In this document: positions 25,733 to 36,910 of the stretch, one piece after another
How positions within the stretch are numbered: position 1 is the stretch's first letter
Layout: every line of letters starts with the position of its first letter
NCBI GenBank assembly: GCA_964464435.1
Contig: CAYXGE010000001.1
Span: 1 to 64,000 of the forward strand
Length of the DNA: 64,000 nucleotides
Direction: 5' to 3'
Origin: CAYXGE01 sp964464435
GTDB lineage: Bacteria > Pseudomonadota > Gammaproteobacteria > Burkholderiales > Methylophilaceae
The notes under the pieces: generated by a model
The model's database searches: none
The model's input: the letters and a program-made list of their open reading frames with translations, nothing else
Told to the model about the DNA's origin: nothing
Made by a program: the position numbers and the translations under genes

Positions 25733-26887
25733 CTAAAACAATTCGTTTTCACCAATACCTAACTCACGTCTTGCTTGCATGGCTTGCGCCACTACAGTTT
25801 CTTCTACTTTACCAAGCGCTGTAAAATGCCCCATTTTTCTGCCTTTACGCGCTTCGTGCTTGCCATACAAATGCAATTTTAACTCAGGGTGTGCAAACGC
25901 TTTATTCCACTGGGGTTCTGCGCCATCTTTCCAAACGTCTCCCAGAATATTAACCATCACCGCGTAGCTATGCATTCTAGCGTCGCCCAATGGCAGGCCT
26001 GTAAGCGCACGTACTTGTTGTTCAAATTGATTGGTGACACAAGCATCAATAGTGTAATGTCCTGAATTATGTGGGCGTGGTGCCATTTCATTGACTAACA
26101 ACTGGCCATCACTCACAAAAAATTCCACGCCCAAAACACCTACATAATCAAGCTGCTCTGCAATATGTATCGCATAAGCGTGGGCTTGCTCATGAATGGC
26201 CTCTGGTGCGCGTGCAGGTACAATACTCACATCTAAAATACCGTTAAGATGGCTATTTTCTGCAGTTGGGAAAGCCACCACACGTCCGTTTTCAGCACGT
26301 GCCAACACCACTGAAACTTCATAATCTAGGCTCAACATTTTCTCTAGCACGCATTGTTCTTGTTTGAAACTGGCAAATGCGGCCACAGCTTCGGCCTGAT
26401 TTTTGACTCGAGCTTGGCCTTTGCCATCGTATCCAAAGCGCGCTACTTTAAGTATTGCAGGGTAAACATCATTACCATCGACAGGAATATCAGCCTCAGT
26501 GTTAATCACCACAAATGGTGCAACAGGTAGCCCTTTATCGCGGATAAATTGTTTTTCACTCACGCGATGTTGTGCAATCGCAACTGCACTGGCTGATGGA
26601 TGCACTGTGGTTTTATTGGCTAAATATTCAAGCGTTGCGGCTGGTACATTTTCAAATTCTGTACTAATGGCTGCACAGGTTAACGCCATGTCTTCTAATG
26701 CTGCTTGGTCATCAAACGCGGCACAAATATGCACATCGGCCAACATGCCTGCAGGGCTGTTTTTATCTGGGTCTAACACAGTCACTTTGTAGCCCATTTC
26801 ATGCGCTGCAATCACAAAAAAACGACCAAGTTGGCCACCACCAAGCATGCCCAACATCGCGGGCGGTAAGATTTGTTTAGAACTCAC
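25733..26887 (-). CDS. purK: N5-carboxyaminoimidazole ribonucleotide synthase
   Basis: A 384-residue ATP-grasp enzyme of purine synthesis; it makes N5-CAIR from AIR, bicarbonate and ATP. The N-terminal [20 protein letters not shown] and the grasp motif [15 protein letters not shown] are clear, with [20 protein letters not shown] near residue 265. The start is GTG at 26887, overlapping the purE stop as GTGA, so the two genes are translationally coupled. Confidence 0.95.
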   Translation of the reverse strand: MSSKQILPPAMLGMLGGGQLGRFFVIAAHEMGYKVTVLDPDKNSPAGMLADVHICAAFDDQAALEDMALTCAAISTEFENVPAATLEYLANKTTVHPSASAVAIAQHRVSEKQFIRDKGLPVAPFVVINTEADIPVDGNDVYPAILKVARFGYDGKGQARVKNQAEAVAAFASFKQEQCVLEKMLSLDYEVSVVLARAENGRVVAFPTAENSHLNGILDVSIVPARAPEAIHEQAHAYAIHIAEQLDYVGVLGVEFFVSDGQLLVNEMAPRPHNSGHYTIDACVTNQFEQQVRALTGLPLGDARMHSYAVMVNILGDVWKDGAEPQWNKAFAHPELKLHLYGKHEARKGRKMGHFTALGKVEETVVAQAMQARRELGIGENELF

Positions 26888-27384
26888 GGCTGCTCCGATA
26901 ATTGCATATTGTGAACTTTATTCGCTTGCGCCAAACGGAAATCATCCAGTTTTTGGCGCAATGTCTCGTTTTGATTAGCCAATATTGAAATGGCAAATAA
27001 GCCTGCATTCGCTGCCCCTGCATCACCGATGGCAAATGTAGCCACCGGAATACCTTTAGGCATTTGCACGATGGAAAGTAAAGAATCTTGCCCTTGCAAA
27101 TGTTTAGAAGGCACTGGCACACCCAACACCGGAAGTGTGGTTTTTGCCGCCACCATACCTGGTAAATGAGCAGCACCGCCAGCACCTGCAATAATCACCT
27201 GAAACCCATTTGCGCAGGCTTCTTCGGCAAATTTAAACATTAAATCAGGGGTTCGATGCGCTGACACTACTTTGGCTTCATAAGCGACACCGAAATCAGC
27301 AAGCATCTGTGCCGCATGACGCATCACGGGCCAATCACTGTCTGAGCCCATAATAATGGCAACTTGCGCTTTTTGATTTGTCAT
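26884..27384 (-). CDS. purE: N5-carboxyaminoimidazole ribonucleotide mutase
   Basis: A 166-residue class I PurE. The N-terminal [19 protein letters not shown] (catalytic His) and the glycine-rich [16 protein letters not shown] loop are all in place, followed by [22 protein letters not shown]. It converts N5-CAIR to CAIR, the step after PurK. The gene leads the purE-purK pair. No PurR-type palindrome was seen upstream, only an AT-rich 6-bp inverted repeat (27451-27464). Confidence 0.96.
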   Translation of the reverse strand: MTNQKAQVAIIMGSDSDWPVMRHAAQMLADFGVAYEAKVVSAHRTPDLMFKFAEEACANGFQVIIAGAGGAAHLPGMVAAKTTLPVLGVPVPSKHLQGQDSLLSIVQMPKGIPVATFAIGDAGAANAGLFAISILANQNETLRQKLDDFRLAQANKVHNMQLSEQP

Positions 27385-27487
27385 TGATAAAACCTTTCTA
27401 AGGTTATTTTATTTAAAGCAACACCAGATTGTGGCTTTGGCTGCTACTCTTAACTTAAAAGTTAGACTGCGCCAAAACTTAATATTC

Positions 27488-29795
<2,308 letters not shown>

Positions 29796-29844
29796 TTATG
29801 GCCAGAATACTTAACCATTCTAATGTATTTAAGCTAAAAACAAA

Positions 29845-29870
29845 AAAGCCCTATCATTAAGACAGGGCTT
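29845..29870 (-). terminator. Terminator/attenuator after rpmA
   Basis: Read on the minus strand: AAGCCCT (29870-29864), AGGGCTT (29853-29847), then a T run. It separates the ribosomal protein genes from obg and probably lowers but does not stop obg transcription. Confidence 0.85.
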
Positions 29871-29888
29871 CTTGCGAACCAGATTAAA

Positions 29889-30146
29889 TTAAACTGGAAC
29901 GATATTAACTAATTGGCGTTTTAAAGCACCTTTAATGCAGAACGTGACTTTACCGTCTACTTTTGCAAATAAAGTGTGGTCTTTGCCCATGCCCACATTT
30001 TCACCTGCGTGCATTTTAGTACCGCGTTGACGCACAATAATGCTACCTGCAGATACTATTGTTTCACCAAATGCTTTAACGCCTAAACGTTTTGCCTGTG
30101 AGTCGCGACCGTTACGTGAACTACCGCCAGCTTTTTTATGTGCCAT
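29889..30146 (-). CDS. rpmA: 50S ribosomal protein L27
   Basis: An 85-residue ribosomal protein with the conserved start [20 protein letters not shown] and [20 protein letters not shown]. Its N-terminus reaches the peptidyl transferase centre. No N-terminal extension of the Staphylococcus type is present. It starts 2 bases after rplU. The C-terminal [10 protein letters not shown] is ordinary. Confidence 0.98.
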   Translation of the reverse strand: MAHKKAGGSSRNGRDSQAKRLGVKAFGETIVSAGSIIVRQRGTKMHAGENVGMGKDHTLFAKVDGKVTFCIKGALKRQLVNIVPV

Positions 30147-30148
30147 GA

Positions 30149-30514
30149 TTACTCCTTATCAGCTGCTTTAGCTTTTTTAGCAGCAGGTTTTTTTGCAGTT
30201 GTTGCACTGCCAAAATCGCCAATTTGAATTTCTGTGTAACTTTGACGATGACCTTGTGATTTGCGATAGTGTTTACGACGACGCATTTTGAAGATTGTTA
30301 CTTTATCACCACGACCATGTGACAACACGGTTGCAGTTACTGAAGCGCCATCTACCAATGGCGCACCAATAGTGACATTCTCACCATCAGCCATCACCAA
30401 CACTTTATCTAAAGTAACGCTGCTACCAACGTCACCTAATAATTTTTCAACTTTAATTCTTTGACCTGGGGCTACACGATATTGCTTGCCACCCGTTTTA
30501 ATTACTGCGTACAT
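30149..30514 (-). CDS. rplU: 50S ribosomal protein L21
   Basis: A 121-residue protein; the ATG at 30514 gives the canonical [20 protein letters not shown], so an upstream TTG at 30565 is not used. [16 protein letters not shown] is the family's basic 23S rRNA-binding loop. A C-terminal extension rich in Ala and Lys ([18 protein letters not shown]) lengthens it by about 18 residues over E. coli L21, as in several betaproteobacteria. Confidence 0.97.
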   Translation of the reverse strand: MYAVIKTGGKQYRVAPGQRIKVEKLLGDVGSSVTLDKVLVMADGENVTIGAPLVDGASVTATVLSHGRGDKVTIFKMRRRKHYRKSQGHRQSYTEIQIGDFGSATTAKKPAAKKAKAADKE

Positions 30515-30675
30515 ATTAAGCCTCGCTACTTTGGCGCTTTCAAATAAGCCGAGCATTATATCCAATATTTATGAGTAGTGCAAACCAAACAGTGTATTTT
30601 TCTTTGATTTTTCTTTACCGTATTTAACCAGACCTACCCTGTGTTAAAATAATTGTCATTAAATAGGTAATTCAA

Positions 30676-31644
30676 TTGTCTTTAGATCAAATTCAATCAT
30701 GTATTGCTGCCGATATGCAGGCAGTGAACCAAGTGATTCGGTCATCACTTCATTCTGAAGTCACATTAGTGAATCAGATTGCCGATTATATCGTAAACAG
30801 CGGCGGAAAACGCCTGAGACCTGCTTTAGTGTTATTGTCTGCGGGTGCATTTGGGCAAGTCACATCGCAACATCACCAATTGGCAGCTATAGTTGAATTT
30901 ATTCATACCGCCACTTTATTACATGATGACGTTGTAGATGAATCTGCCTTAAGAAGGGGACGTGCTACAGCCAACACCATGTTTGGTAATGCCGCGAGCG
31001 TTTTAGTGGGTGACTTTGTTTACTCGCGAGCATTTCAAATGATGGTCAGTATTCAGAACATGCGTGTCATGGACGTTCTAGCCGAAGCAACTAATGTGAT
31101 TGCTGAAGGTGAAGTATTGCAATTATTGAATATTCATAATGCAGACATTAGCGATGCAGATTATTTAAAAGTCATTCATCACAAAACGGCAAAACTGTTT
31201 GAAGCAGCCACGCGTTTGGGTGCAATTATTTGCAATGCTAGCGTACATGATGAACAAGCCATGGCAGAGTACGGCATGCGTTTAGGCATCGCTTTTCAAC
31301 TTATTGATGATGTGCTAGACCTGAGTGGCTCTAGCGAGTCCATTGGTAAAAATCTAGGGGATGACTTAGCAGAAGGCAAGCCTACCATGCCATTACTCAT
31401 TGCAATGCGTAAAGGTACACCTGAGCAACGAGAGATTATTCGTCATGCCATTCAACAAGGTGGTATCGATGTACTGCCTGAAGTATTAAGCGCGGTTAAG
31501 GCAACCAAAGCGCTTGAAAGCGTTAAAGCACTTGCCCAACAAGAAGCCTCCCAAGCCTTTGCGGCCATTGCTCACTTGCCTCCGAGCCCTCACTTACAGG
31601 CGTTAAAATTACTTGCTGAATTTGCAGTAGAACGCCAATTTTAG
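30676..31644 (+). CDS. ispB: All-trans polyprenyl (octaprenyl) diphosphate synthase
   Basis: A 322-residue trans-prenyltransferase that extends farnesyl diphosphate with IPP to build the ubiquinone side chain. Asp-rich motifs are LLHDDVVDESALRRGR and LIDDVLDLSGSSESIGKN. NSGGKRLRPALVLLSAGAFG is the family's substrate-binding segment. The start is a TTG at 30676 preceded by AGGT, and no upstream ATG gives a better N-terminus. It is divergent from rplU, the standard arrangement. Chain length cannot be fixed by eye. Confidence 0.93.
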   Translation: MSLDQIQSCIAADMQAVNQVIRSSLHSEVTLVNQIADYIVNSGGKRLRPALVLLSAGAFGQVTSQHHQLAAIVEFIHTATLLHDDVVDESALRRGRATANTMFGNAASVLVGDFVYSRAFQMMVSIQNMRVMDVLAEATNVIAEGEVLQLLNIHNADISDADYLKVIHHKTAKLFEAATRLGAIICNASVHDEQAMAEYGMRLGIAFQLIDDVLDLSGSSESIGKNLGDDLAEGKPTMPLLIAMRKGTPEQREIIRHAIQQGGIDVLPEVLSAVKATKALESVKALAQQEASQAFAAIAHLPPSPHLQALKLLAEFAVERQF

Positions 31645-31724
31645 CGTTGTTATTTCACACATCTTGCCATTACCCTAGAAATAGTGGGATGATGCAATTT
31701 CTTAAATTTAATAGAACTTAAATC

Positions 31725-32594
31725 ATGCCTGATTTTTTAGTCAACGCCTCTCAAGTACTTCAAACCATGCCCAGCATATATATTGTGGTAACCGTTTTAT
31801 TTGGTTTGATGATAGGCAGTTTTTTAAATGTCGTTATCCATCGCCTTCCCATCATGATGGAACGCGAGTGGCATCGAAATTGTGCTGAACTACAAGGCAA
31901 AGAACCCCCTGAAGAAACACCATATACCCTATCAAAACCACGTTCAGCCTGTCCAAAATGTGGTCACATGATTACCGCTTTAGAAAATATTCCTGTGTTT
32001 AGTTATCTTTTTTTACGCGGCAAATGCTCATCCTGTAAAACCCCTATAAGCATTCGCTATCCATTAATCGAGGCCTTAACTGGCTTGCTTTCTGGCTTAA
32101 TTGCATGGAAATTTGGCTATACCGCCCAAGCATTTGGCGCTTTAATTTTCACCTACGTGTTGATTGCGCTTACTTTTATTGATGCCGACACACAATTATT
32201 ACCTGACGACCTTACCTTACCGCTCGTTTGGTTGGGCTTGCTGTTTAATTTGAGTAATGTGTTTACTGACTTACAGTCTGCTGTGATTGGTGCCATGGCT
32301 GGTTACTTTATTTTATGGGCGGTATTTTGGTTATTTAAAATAGTCACAGGTAAAGAGGGGATGGGTTACGGCGATTTTAAATTACTGGCCGCTATTGGCG
32401 CTTGGTTTGGCTGGCAATTAATTCCTGCTGTCATTCTGTTATCGTCTGTTGTGGGTTCAATTATTGGTATCGGACTTATTGTTTTTGCAAAACACGGCAG
32501 AAATGTAGGCATTCCGTTTGGGCCATATTTAGCCCTCGGTGGTATTGCTGCACTATTTTTTGGCGCTGAGCTATCACGTTTTTATCTCACCTAA
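31725..32594 (+). CDS. pilD: Type IV prepilin peptidase / N-methyltransferase
   Basis: A 289-residue inner-membrane aspartic protease with about 8 helices. The N-terminal cytoplasmic domain has two CxxC pairs (CPKCGHMI and CSSCKTPI) that bind zinc. The catalytic Asp residues are in FIDADTQLLPDDLTLP and GYGDFKLLAAIGAWFG. It trims and N-methylates type IV pilins and pseudopilins. In many betaproteobacteria pilD sits after pilB and pilC; here they are absent at this locus, while a GAF-PilB ATPase lies at 38253. It is followed by coaE with one base between. Confidence 0.95.
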   Translation: MPDFLVNASQVLQTMPSIYIVVTVLFGLMIGSFLNVVIHRLPIMMEREWHRNCAELQGKEPPEETPYTLSKPRSACPKCGHMITALENIPVFSYLFLRGKCSSCKTPISIRYPLIEALTGLLSGLIAWKFGYTAQAFGALIFTYVLIALTFIDADTQLLPDDLTLPLVWLGLLFNLSNVFTDLQSAVIGAMAGYFILWAVFWLFKIVTGKEGMGYGDFKLLAAIGAWFGWQLIPAVILLSSVVGSIIGIGLIVFAKHGRNVGIPFGPYLALGGIAALFFGAELSRFYLT

Positions 32595-32595
32595 T

Positions 32596-33210
32596 ATGTT
32601 TGTGGTTGGCTTAACAGGTGGCATTGGCTCAGGCAAATCTGAAGCAACCAAATTGTTTGAGGCGCTAGGGGTATCTGTTGTTGATGTTGATGTCATTTCA
32701 CATCAACTGACAGCAAACAACCACCCCATTTTGGCCGATATATATACAGCACTTGGTAGCCAATTTAAGCGTGCAGATGGCAGTTTAGACCGCGCCGCAT
32801 TGCGTGAGAAAATCTTTCAAGAACCACAAGCCAAAGCAACTCTTGAGTCTATTTTGCACCCTGCAATTTTTTCCGAAGCGCTTACCGCGTTAGAAAATAA
32901 TAGCAAACAAAACAAAGCATTGGCGTATCAAGTATTGGCTGTGCCCTTACTATTTGAAAGCAATCGGTATCGTCAGATTGTAGACCGCACTTTGGTGATT
33001 GACTGCCCAGAAGACATGCAAATTAGCCGCGTAATGGCAAGAAGCCAAATGACAGAAGCGCAAGTCAAGGCAATTATTCAACAACAAACACCACGAATGC
33101 AGAGAATACAAAACGCGGATGATGTCATTTTAAACGATAGTGACTTAGCAAATTTGCGTGAGAAAATTAGTGAATATAATAAAAAAATTTTAATATACTT
33201 GCATAGTTAG
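32596..33210 (+). CDS. coaE: Dephospho-CoA kinase
   Basis: A 204-residue kinase, the last step of coenzyme A synthesis. The ATG at 32596 gives MFVVGLTGGIGSGKSEATKL with the P-loop at residues 8-15; a longer frame begins inside pilD and is rejected. DVDVISHQLT and PLLFESNRYR follow the family pattern. The gene begins right after the pilD stop (TAATATG) and belongs to the pilD-coaE-zapD-yacG group. Confidence 0.95.
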   Translation: MFVVGLTGGIGSGKSEATKLFEALGVSVVDVDVISHQLTANNHPILADIYTALGSQFKRADGSLDRAALREKIFQEPQAKATLESILHPAIFSEALTALENNSKQNKALAYQVLAVPLLFESNRYRQIVDRTLVIDCPEDMQISRVMARSQMTEAQVKAIIQQQTPRMQRIQNADDVILNDSDLANLREKISEYNKKILIYLHS

Positions 33211-33276
33211 CGAATTAATTTCATAATCTGCGCTAACTAAAACTTATGATAAAAGCTGTCTCAGCAAAAATAGTCC

Positions 33277-34035
33277 GTGCCTAGCTACGAATATCCATTT
33301 AATGAGCGCATCCGAACGTTTTTACGTTTGGAGGACTTGTTTGTCAAAGTATTGCATCACACTCAAAAAGATCATGAGTTTAATCACCATTCGGCACTCA
33401 TTTATATCTTTCAGATTTTAGACGTCATTGATCGTGCTGAACTCAAAACAGACCTGCTTCAAGAACTAGACCGTCAAAAAATATTAATGGGTAATCTACG
33501 TGGCAACCCATCCATTTCAGAAAGTTTACTCGCCCAAATTATTAGCGAAATTGAAACAGTTTCAACTGCATTAAGAACAGATGCCAGCAAACTTGGGCAA
33601 GTATTAAGAGACAATGATTGGTTGATGAGCATTAAACAACGTGCGGGAATTCCTGGTGGTGTTTGTGAGTTTGATGTCCCCTCTTATCATTACTGGCTTG
33701 GGTTTTTGCCATCGCGACGTGCCGCTGATTTAAATACTTGGCTTACGCCATTACTGCCCATTCATCATGCAATTCGTATTATTTTGCATATTTTGCGCGG
33801 TAGCGGAAATGCAGTAAAAATTACTGCGCCTAATGGTGCGTTTCAGCAAATGTTGGGTAATAGCAAACCTGCACAAATGCTTAAAATTGAATTGCCAGAA
33901 GACAGCACTTGCTTTCCTGAGGTGAGTGCTAATAAATATGCACTCAATTTACGCTTTTTTGCCCTAGATTTAGCGGCAAAACCAAAAGCGATAGACTCAG
34001 ACATTGAGTTCTCGTTTACACTTTGCTCACTTTAA
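33277..34035 (+). CDS. zapD: Cell division protein ZapD
   Basis: A 252-residue FtsZ-binding protein that bundles FtsZ filaments. The N-terminus PSYEYPFNERIRTFLRLEDL is the characteristic ZapD start, and LRDNDWLMSIKQRAGIPGG followed by HYWLGF is a further conserved block. The start codon is GTG at 33277. It lies 66 bases after coaE and 12 bases before yacG, the usual order. Confidence 0.95.
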   Translation: MPSYEYPFNERIRTFLRLEDLFVKVLHHTQKDHEFNHHSALIYIFQILDVIDRAELKTDLLQELDRQKILMGNLRGNPSISESLLAQIISEIETVSTALRTDASKLGQVLRDNDWLMSIKQRAGIPGGVCEFDVPSYHYWLGFLPSRRAADLNTWLTPLLPIHHAIRIILHILRGSGNAVKITAPNGAFQQMLGNSKPAQMLKIELPEDSTCFPEVSANKYALNLRFFALDLAAKPKAIDSDIEFSFTLCSL

Positions 34036-34047
34036 AGCCTGAATTTT

Positions 34048-34242
34048 ATGGCGCAAGAAATCGAAACCACAAAAAAACCTAGTTGGGTGACCTGCCCAAA
34101 TTGCAAAGCTAAAAGTCCCTACAGCGTTGATAATCCATTTCGCCCATTTTGTAGTGAAAAATGTAGCCTGATTGATTTAGGTGAATGGGCGACAGAGGGC
34201 TACCGAATTCCCAAAGCGATTACACCCGAAGATCTCATCTAA
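34048..34242 (+). CDS. yacG: DNA gyrase inhibitor / zinc-binding protein YacG
   Basis: A 64-residue zinc-finger protein. Four cysteines, CPNC near residue 17 and CSEKC near residue 35 (in RPFCSEKCSLIDLG), bind zinc. YacG binds GyrB in E. coli and lowers gyrase activity. LGEWATEGYRIP is the conserved end. It closes the pilD-coaE-zapD-yacG group and is followed by the copper chaperone gene after 29 bases. Confidence 0.95.
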   Translation: MAQEIETTKKPSWVTCPNCKAKSPYSVDNPFRPFCSEKCSLIDLGEWATEGYRIPKAITPEDLI

Positions 34243-34271
34243 TTTAACTATATTCAAGCAAAAGATAAGCC

Positions 34272-34715
34272 ATGAAACGTCTATATATTTCCATATTGCT
34301 GTTAATCAGTTGCGCTCTAGTGGCTTGTGGGCAACAATCTTCAGAAGTATCCATTACTGATGCATGGGCTCGTGCAACTGCACCAGGGCAAGAGGTGGGG
34401 GCTGCTTATATGACACTGACTAGCCCCGTTGATACCACATTAATTAAAGTCGCCAGTGACAGTGCTGGAAGTATGGAAATTCACAGCATGACCATGAAAG
34501 ATGGCGTGATGGAGATGGACATGCTTGAAAGCCTTGCACTGAAAGCGGGCGAACCCTACAAATTGGCTCCTGGTGGCTTTCATCTAATGCTTTTTGATTT
34601 AAAAAAACCTTTAACAGCAGGCGAGTCTACTTCCATTACACTCACCTTTAAAGATGCCTCTGGAAAATTAACTACACAAACCATATCAGTACCTATTAAG
34701 GCAAGTGCTGATTAA
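34272..34715 (+). CDS. Copper chaperone PCu(A)C, lipoprotein
   Basis: A 147-residue lipoprotein with lipobox LVAC (Cys19). The PCu(A)C fold has the copper ligands in MEIHSMTMKDGVMEM and GGFHLMLFDL, the H-x-M ... M ... H-x-M pattern. It binds Cu(I) in the periplasm and helps build the CuA centre of cytochrome c oxidase. TDAWARATAPGQEVGAAYM is the family N-terminus. The stop lies next to the stop of a convergent small lipoprotein gene (one base between). Confidence 0.93.
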   Translation: MKRLYISILLLISCALVACGQQSSEVSITDAWARATAPGQEVGAAYMTLTSPVDTTLIKVASDSAGSMEIHSMTMKDGVMEMDMLESLALKAGEPYKLAPGGFHLMLFDLKKPLTAGESTSITLTFKDASGKLTTQTISVPIKASAD

Positions 34716-34716
34716 T

Positions 34717-35118
34717 TTATTGACTGTTAAATGGTAATTGATACCGAAATATTTCATCATCACGTTTAACTTCTAGATGCATCACCCAGTCGGAACGGCC
34801 TTGCACGCAAACAGGCAAGACAATCGTTGCTTCAAAAACATCTTGCCCTACAGACTTAAACTGATAACGATTCAAACCCATTGCCATACCCTGCATCACC
34901 ACATCCGCAGCAACTTGGTTTGCTTGGGGAAAGTGAGCACGCACCTTAAATGGTTTAAGTACGCTTGGCGTTTGGTTAAAACTCACTGTAAATGGCGTGT
35001 GTGTGCAACCTGATAATAGGTTTGGGCAATTTAGTTTAATCTCATTAAGCGCTGGCTTTTGCGAACAGGACATCATCAAAAAGGTCCCTACTAACAGGAT
35101 TGTTAAACCGTTTTTCAT
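34717..35118 (-). CDS. Small lipoprotein, possibly YtkA/FixH-like
   Basis: A 133-residue protein with a lipoprotein signal (MKNGLTILLVGTFLMMSCSQ; lipobox MMSC). The rest is a predicted beta-rich domain with a Met-containing stretch VVMQGMAMGLNRYQF and VLPVCVQGRSDWVMHLEV. That pattern recalls YtkA/FixH-like domains linked to copper or cytochrome oxidase assembly, but the resemblance is loose. The ATG at 35118 overlaps the upstream nudix gene stop as ATGA, which fixes the start. Its convergent neighbour is a copper chaperone. Confidence 0.7.
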   Translation of the reverse strand: MKNGLTILLVGTFLMMSCSQKPALNEIKLNCPNLLSGCTHTPFTVSFNQTPSVLKPFKVRAHFPQANQVAADVVMQGMAMGLNRYQFKSVGQDVFEATIVLPVCVQGRSDWVMHLEVKRDDEIFRYQLPFNSQ

Positions 35119-36050
35119 TTTAACGCCGCTATTGTTGTTGCTATACCATGCGCGCCTGCTTGCCATGCGGTGTCTAAAAAATCTACATCAATACCAACAT
35201 CGGCATACACAGGTATGGTATTACCTTTAATCATGCTTGAAAAATTAGCCCAGTCTGACACAGGCTGCTTTGCCGCTGCAAACACTACCCCGTCCAAACC
35301 TAGCATGGCGGCATGTGCCATATGCTCAGCATGATGACATGTAGCAATACACCATGAAACTTTAGGGCGAGTTGTTAATGACATTAGTTGTTCAGTTTGT
35401 AGATGCACGCCATCTGCACCCACAGCTTGTGCTAAAGCAATATCGCGATATATCAGTACTTTTGCAGCATAAGGTCTTGCACACTGCACAACACGCTCTG
35501 CAAAAGTTTTTAAGGCAACAGCATCTAATGTAGGCTCATGTACTTGAATTAGTCGCAAGCCATTATTTAGGGCAAGATTTAAATGCGCAAAGAACAAGGT
35601 TTCGCCAATACTTACCATATTAGTAGCGGCATACACATAAGGAAGCTGCAATGCTTTTAAAATAGGCTCATTTGCAGGTAAAACAGGGGACACTTCGACG
35701 GCATTTGGCTGTTGCCACAACAACAGTTGCCCCTCTTTACCGTAAGGCTCACCGTGCCATGCACGTACCATATAAAAGTGCAGTTTTACGGTTTTTTCGG
35801 GGTAATCAAATTGACGGGTAAGCCATGGATAAGCTTGCTCAACAGCAATACCCAACTCCTCTTGTAATTCTCGCACCAGCGCTTCAATTGGTAATTCACC
35901 CGCCTCAACTTTACCGCCCGGAAACTCCCACCAACCCGCCCATGCCTTGCCCTCAGGGCGTTGCCCCATGAGTACTTGACCGTCTTCTCGCACCAGCACT
36001 GCTACCGCAGCATGCGTTACCGCTTGGGTGTTAAAATCGGGGGAATTCAT
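35115..36050 (-). CDS. Nudix hydrolase (MutT) fused to a ThiE-like domain
   Basis: A 311-residue two-domain protein. The N-terminal Nudix domain (about 12-135) has the box GGKVEAGELPIEALVRELQE followed by ELGI and resembles MutT, which removes 8-oxo-dGTP. The C-terminal part (about 140-311) is a thiamine-phosphate-synthase-like TIM barrel (RLIQVHEPTL..., GVHLQTEQLM, DGVVFAAAKQ). This fusion is known in proteobacteria; the barrel usually lacks some ThiE residues and its job is unclear. It overlaps the DUF815 gene by 4 bases. Confidence 0.9.
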   Translation of the reverse strand: MNSPDFNTQAVTHAAVAVLVREDGQVLMGQRPEGKAWAGWWEFPGGKVEAGELPIEALVRELQEELGIAVEQAYPWLTRQFDYPEKTVKLHFYMVRAWHGEPYGKEGQLLLWQQPNAVEVSPVLPANEPILKALQLPYVYAATNMVSIGETLFFAHLNLALNNGLRLIQVHEPTLDAVALKTFAERVVQCARPYAAKVLIYRDIALAQAVGADGVHLQTEQLMSLTTRPKVSWCIATCHHAEHMAHAAMLGLDGVVFAAAKQPVSDWANFSSMIKGNTIPVYADVGIDVDFLDTAWQAGAHGIATTIAALK

Positions 36051-36910
36051 GGATGGAGTTGTTGGCTACCCGCAAAATCTTTGGCAAATTGAAACGCCAC
36101 GCGCCCACTGCGTGAACCGCGCTTAATAGAAAACTGCAAAGCCGCCTGTTGGGCTTGATTGTTTAGCGTTGCAATACCAAAATGTTGCAACCAATAACGC
36201 ACAATGCCCAAATACTCATCTTGCGTAAACGGATAAAAAGAGAGCCACAAACCAAAACGCTCTGCCAAGGCATTCTTTTCCTCAGAGGTATCGCCGGGTC
36301 TAATTTCCTCACCCACGTACTGCGTTTCTAAATTTTCTGACATGCTTTCAGGCATTAAATGTTTACGATTTGAAGTGGCATACACCAACACATTATCCGA
36401 AGTTGCCGCCAGAGTGCCGTCCAATACCACTTTCAGCGCCTTATAGCCTGGCTCAGCATACTCAAAAGACAAATCATCGCAAAACACAATAAATCGCTCG
36501 GGGCGGTCTCTTAGCAAAGCCACAATATCTGGCAAATGCACTAAATCTTGTTTATCCACCTCCACCAGTCTTAAGCCCTCTTTTGCAAATGCAGTGAGCA
36601 ATGCTTTCACTAATGACGATTTTCCTGTACCTCGTGACCCTGTAAGCAATACATGATTGGCAGGAAATTTTTGCAAAAACTGACGCGTATTACGCACAAT
36701 CTCTGCTTTTTGCACATCAATATTTTGAATATCATTAAGCGCAATATTGTGCGGGTGCGTTACCGCCTGCAAATGCCCTTGTGCCCCTTGCTGCTGCCAC
36801 CGCCAAGCCAATGCTGTCCAATCAGGTAATATTTTATCTTGAAGATAAAGCTTCTCTAACCCTATGAGTAAGTGTTCCGCGCGCGCAATGAGATCATTAA
36901 TGTCAGCCAT
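36047..36910 (-). CDS. DUF815 AAA-type ATPase
   Basis: A 287-residue ATPase of the DUF815 family. The Walker A motif GSRGTGKS lies at 91-98, Walker B in FIVFCDDLSFE, and YATSNRKHLMPESMSEN is the family's sensor-1 region. The function is unknown; the fold is that of AAA+ loader ATPases. Overlaps on both sides (argJ upstream by 1 base, the Nudix gene downstream by 4) show a tight operon argJ-DUF815-nudix/thiE-lipoprotein. This grouping of argJ with DUF815 and mutT is frequent in betaproteobacteria. Confidence 0.9.
   Translation of the reverse strand: MADINDLIARAEHLLIGLEKLYLQDKILPDWTALAWRWQQQGAQGHLQAVTHPHNIALNDIQNIDVQKAEIVRNTRQFLQKFPANHVLLTGSRGTGKSSLVKALLTAFAKEGLRLVEVDKQDLVHLPDIVALLRDRPERFIVFCDDLSFEYAEPGYKALKVVLDGTLAATSDNVLVYATSNRKHLMPESMSENLETQYVGEEIRPGDTSEEKNALAERFGLWLSFYPFTQDEYLGIVRYWLQHFGIATLNNQAQQAALQFSIKRGSRSGRVAFQFAKDFAGSQQLHP

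Noticed and set aside
27451..27464. Inverted repeat TAACTT-AA-AAGTTA between proB and purE
   Set aside because: Too short and AT-only to call a terminator or PurR operator.
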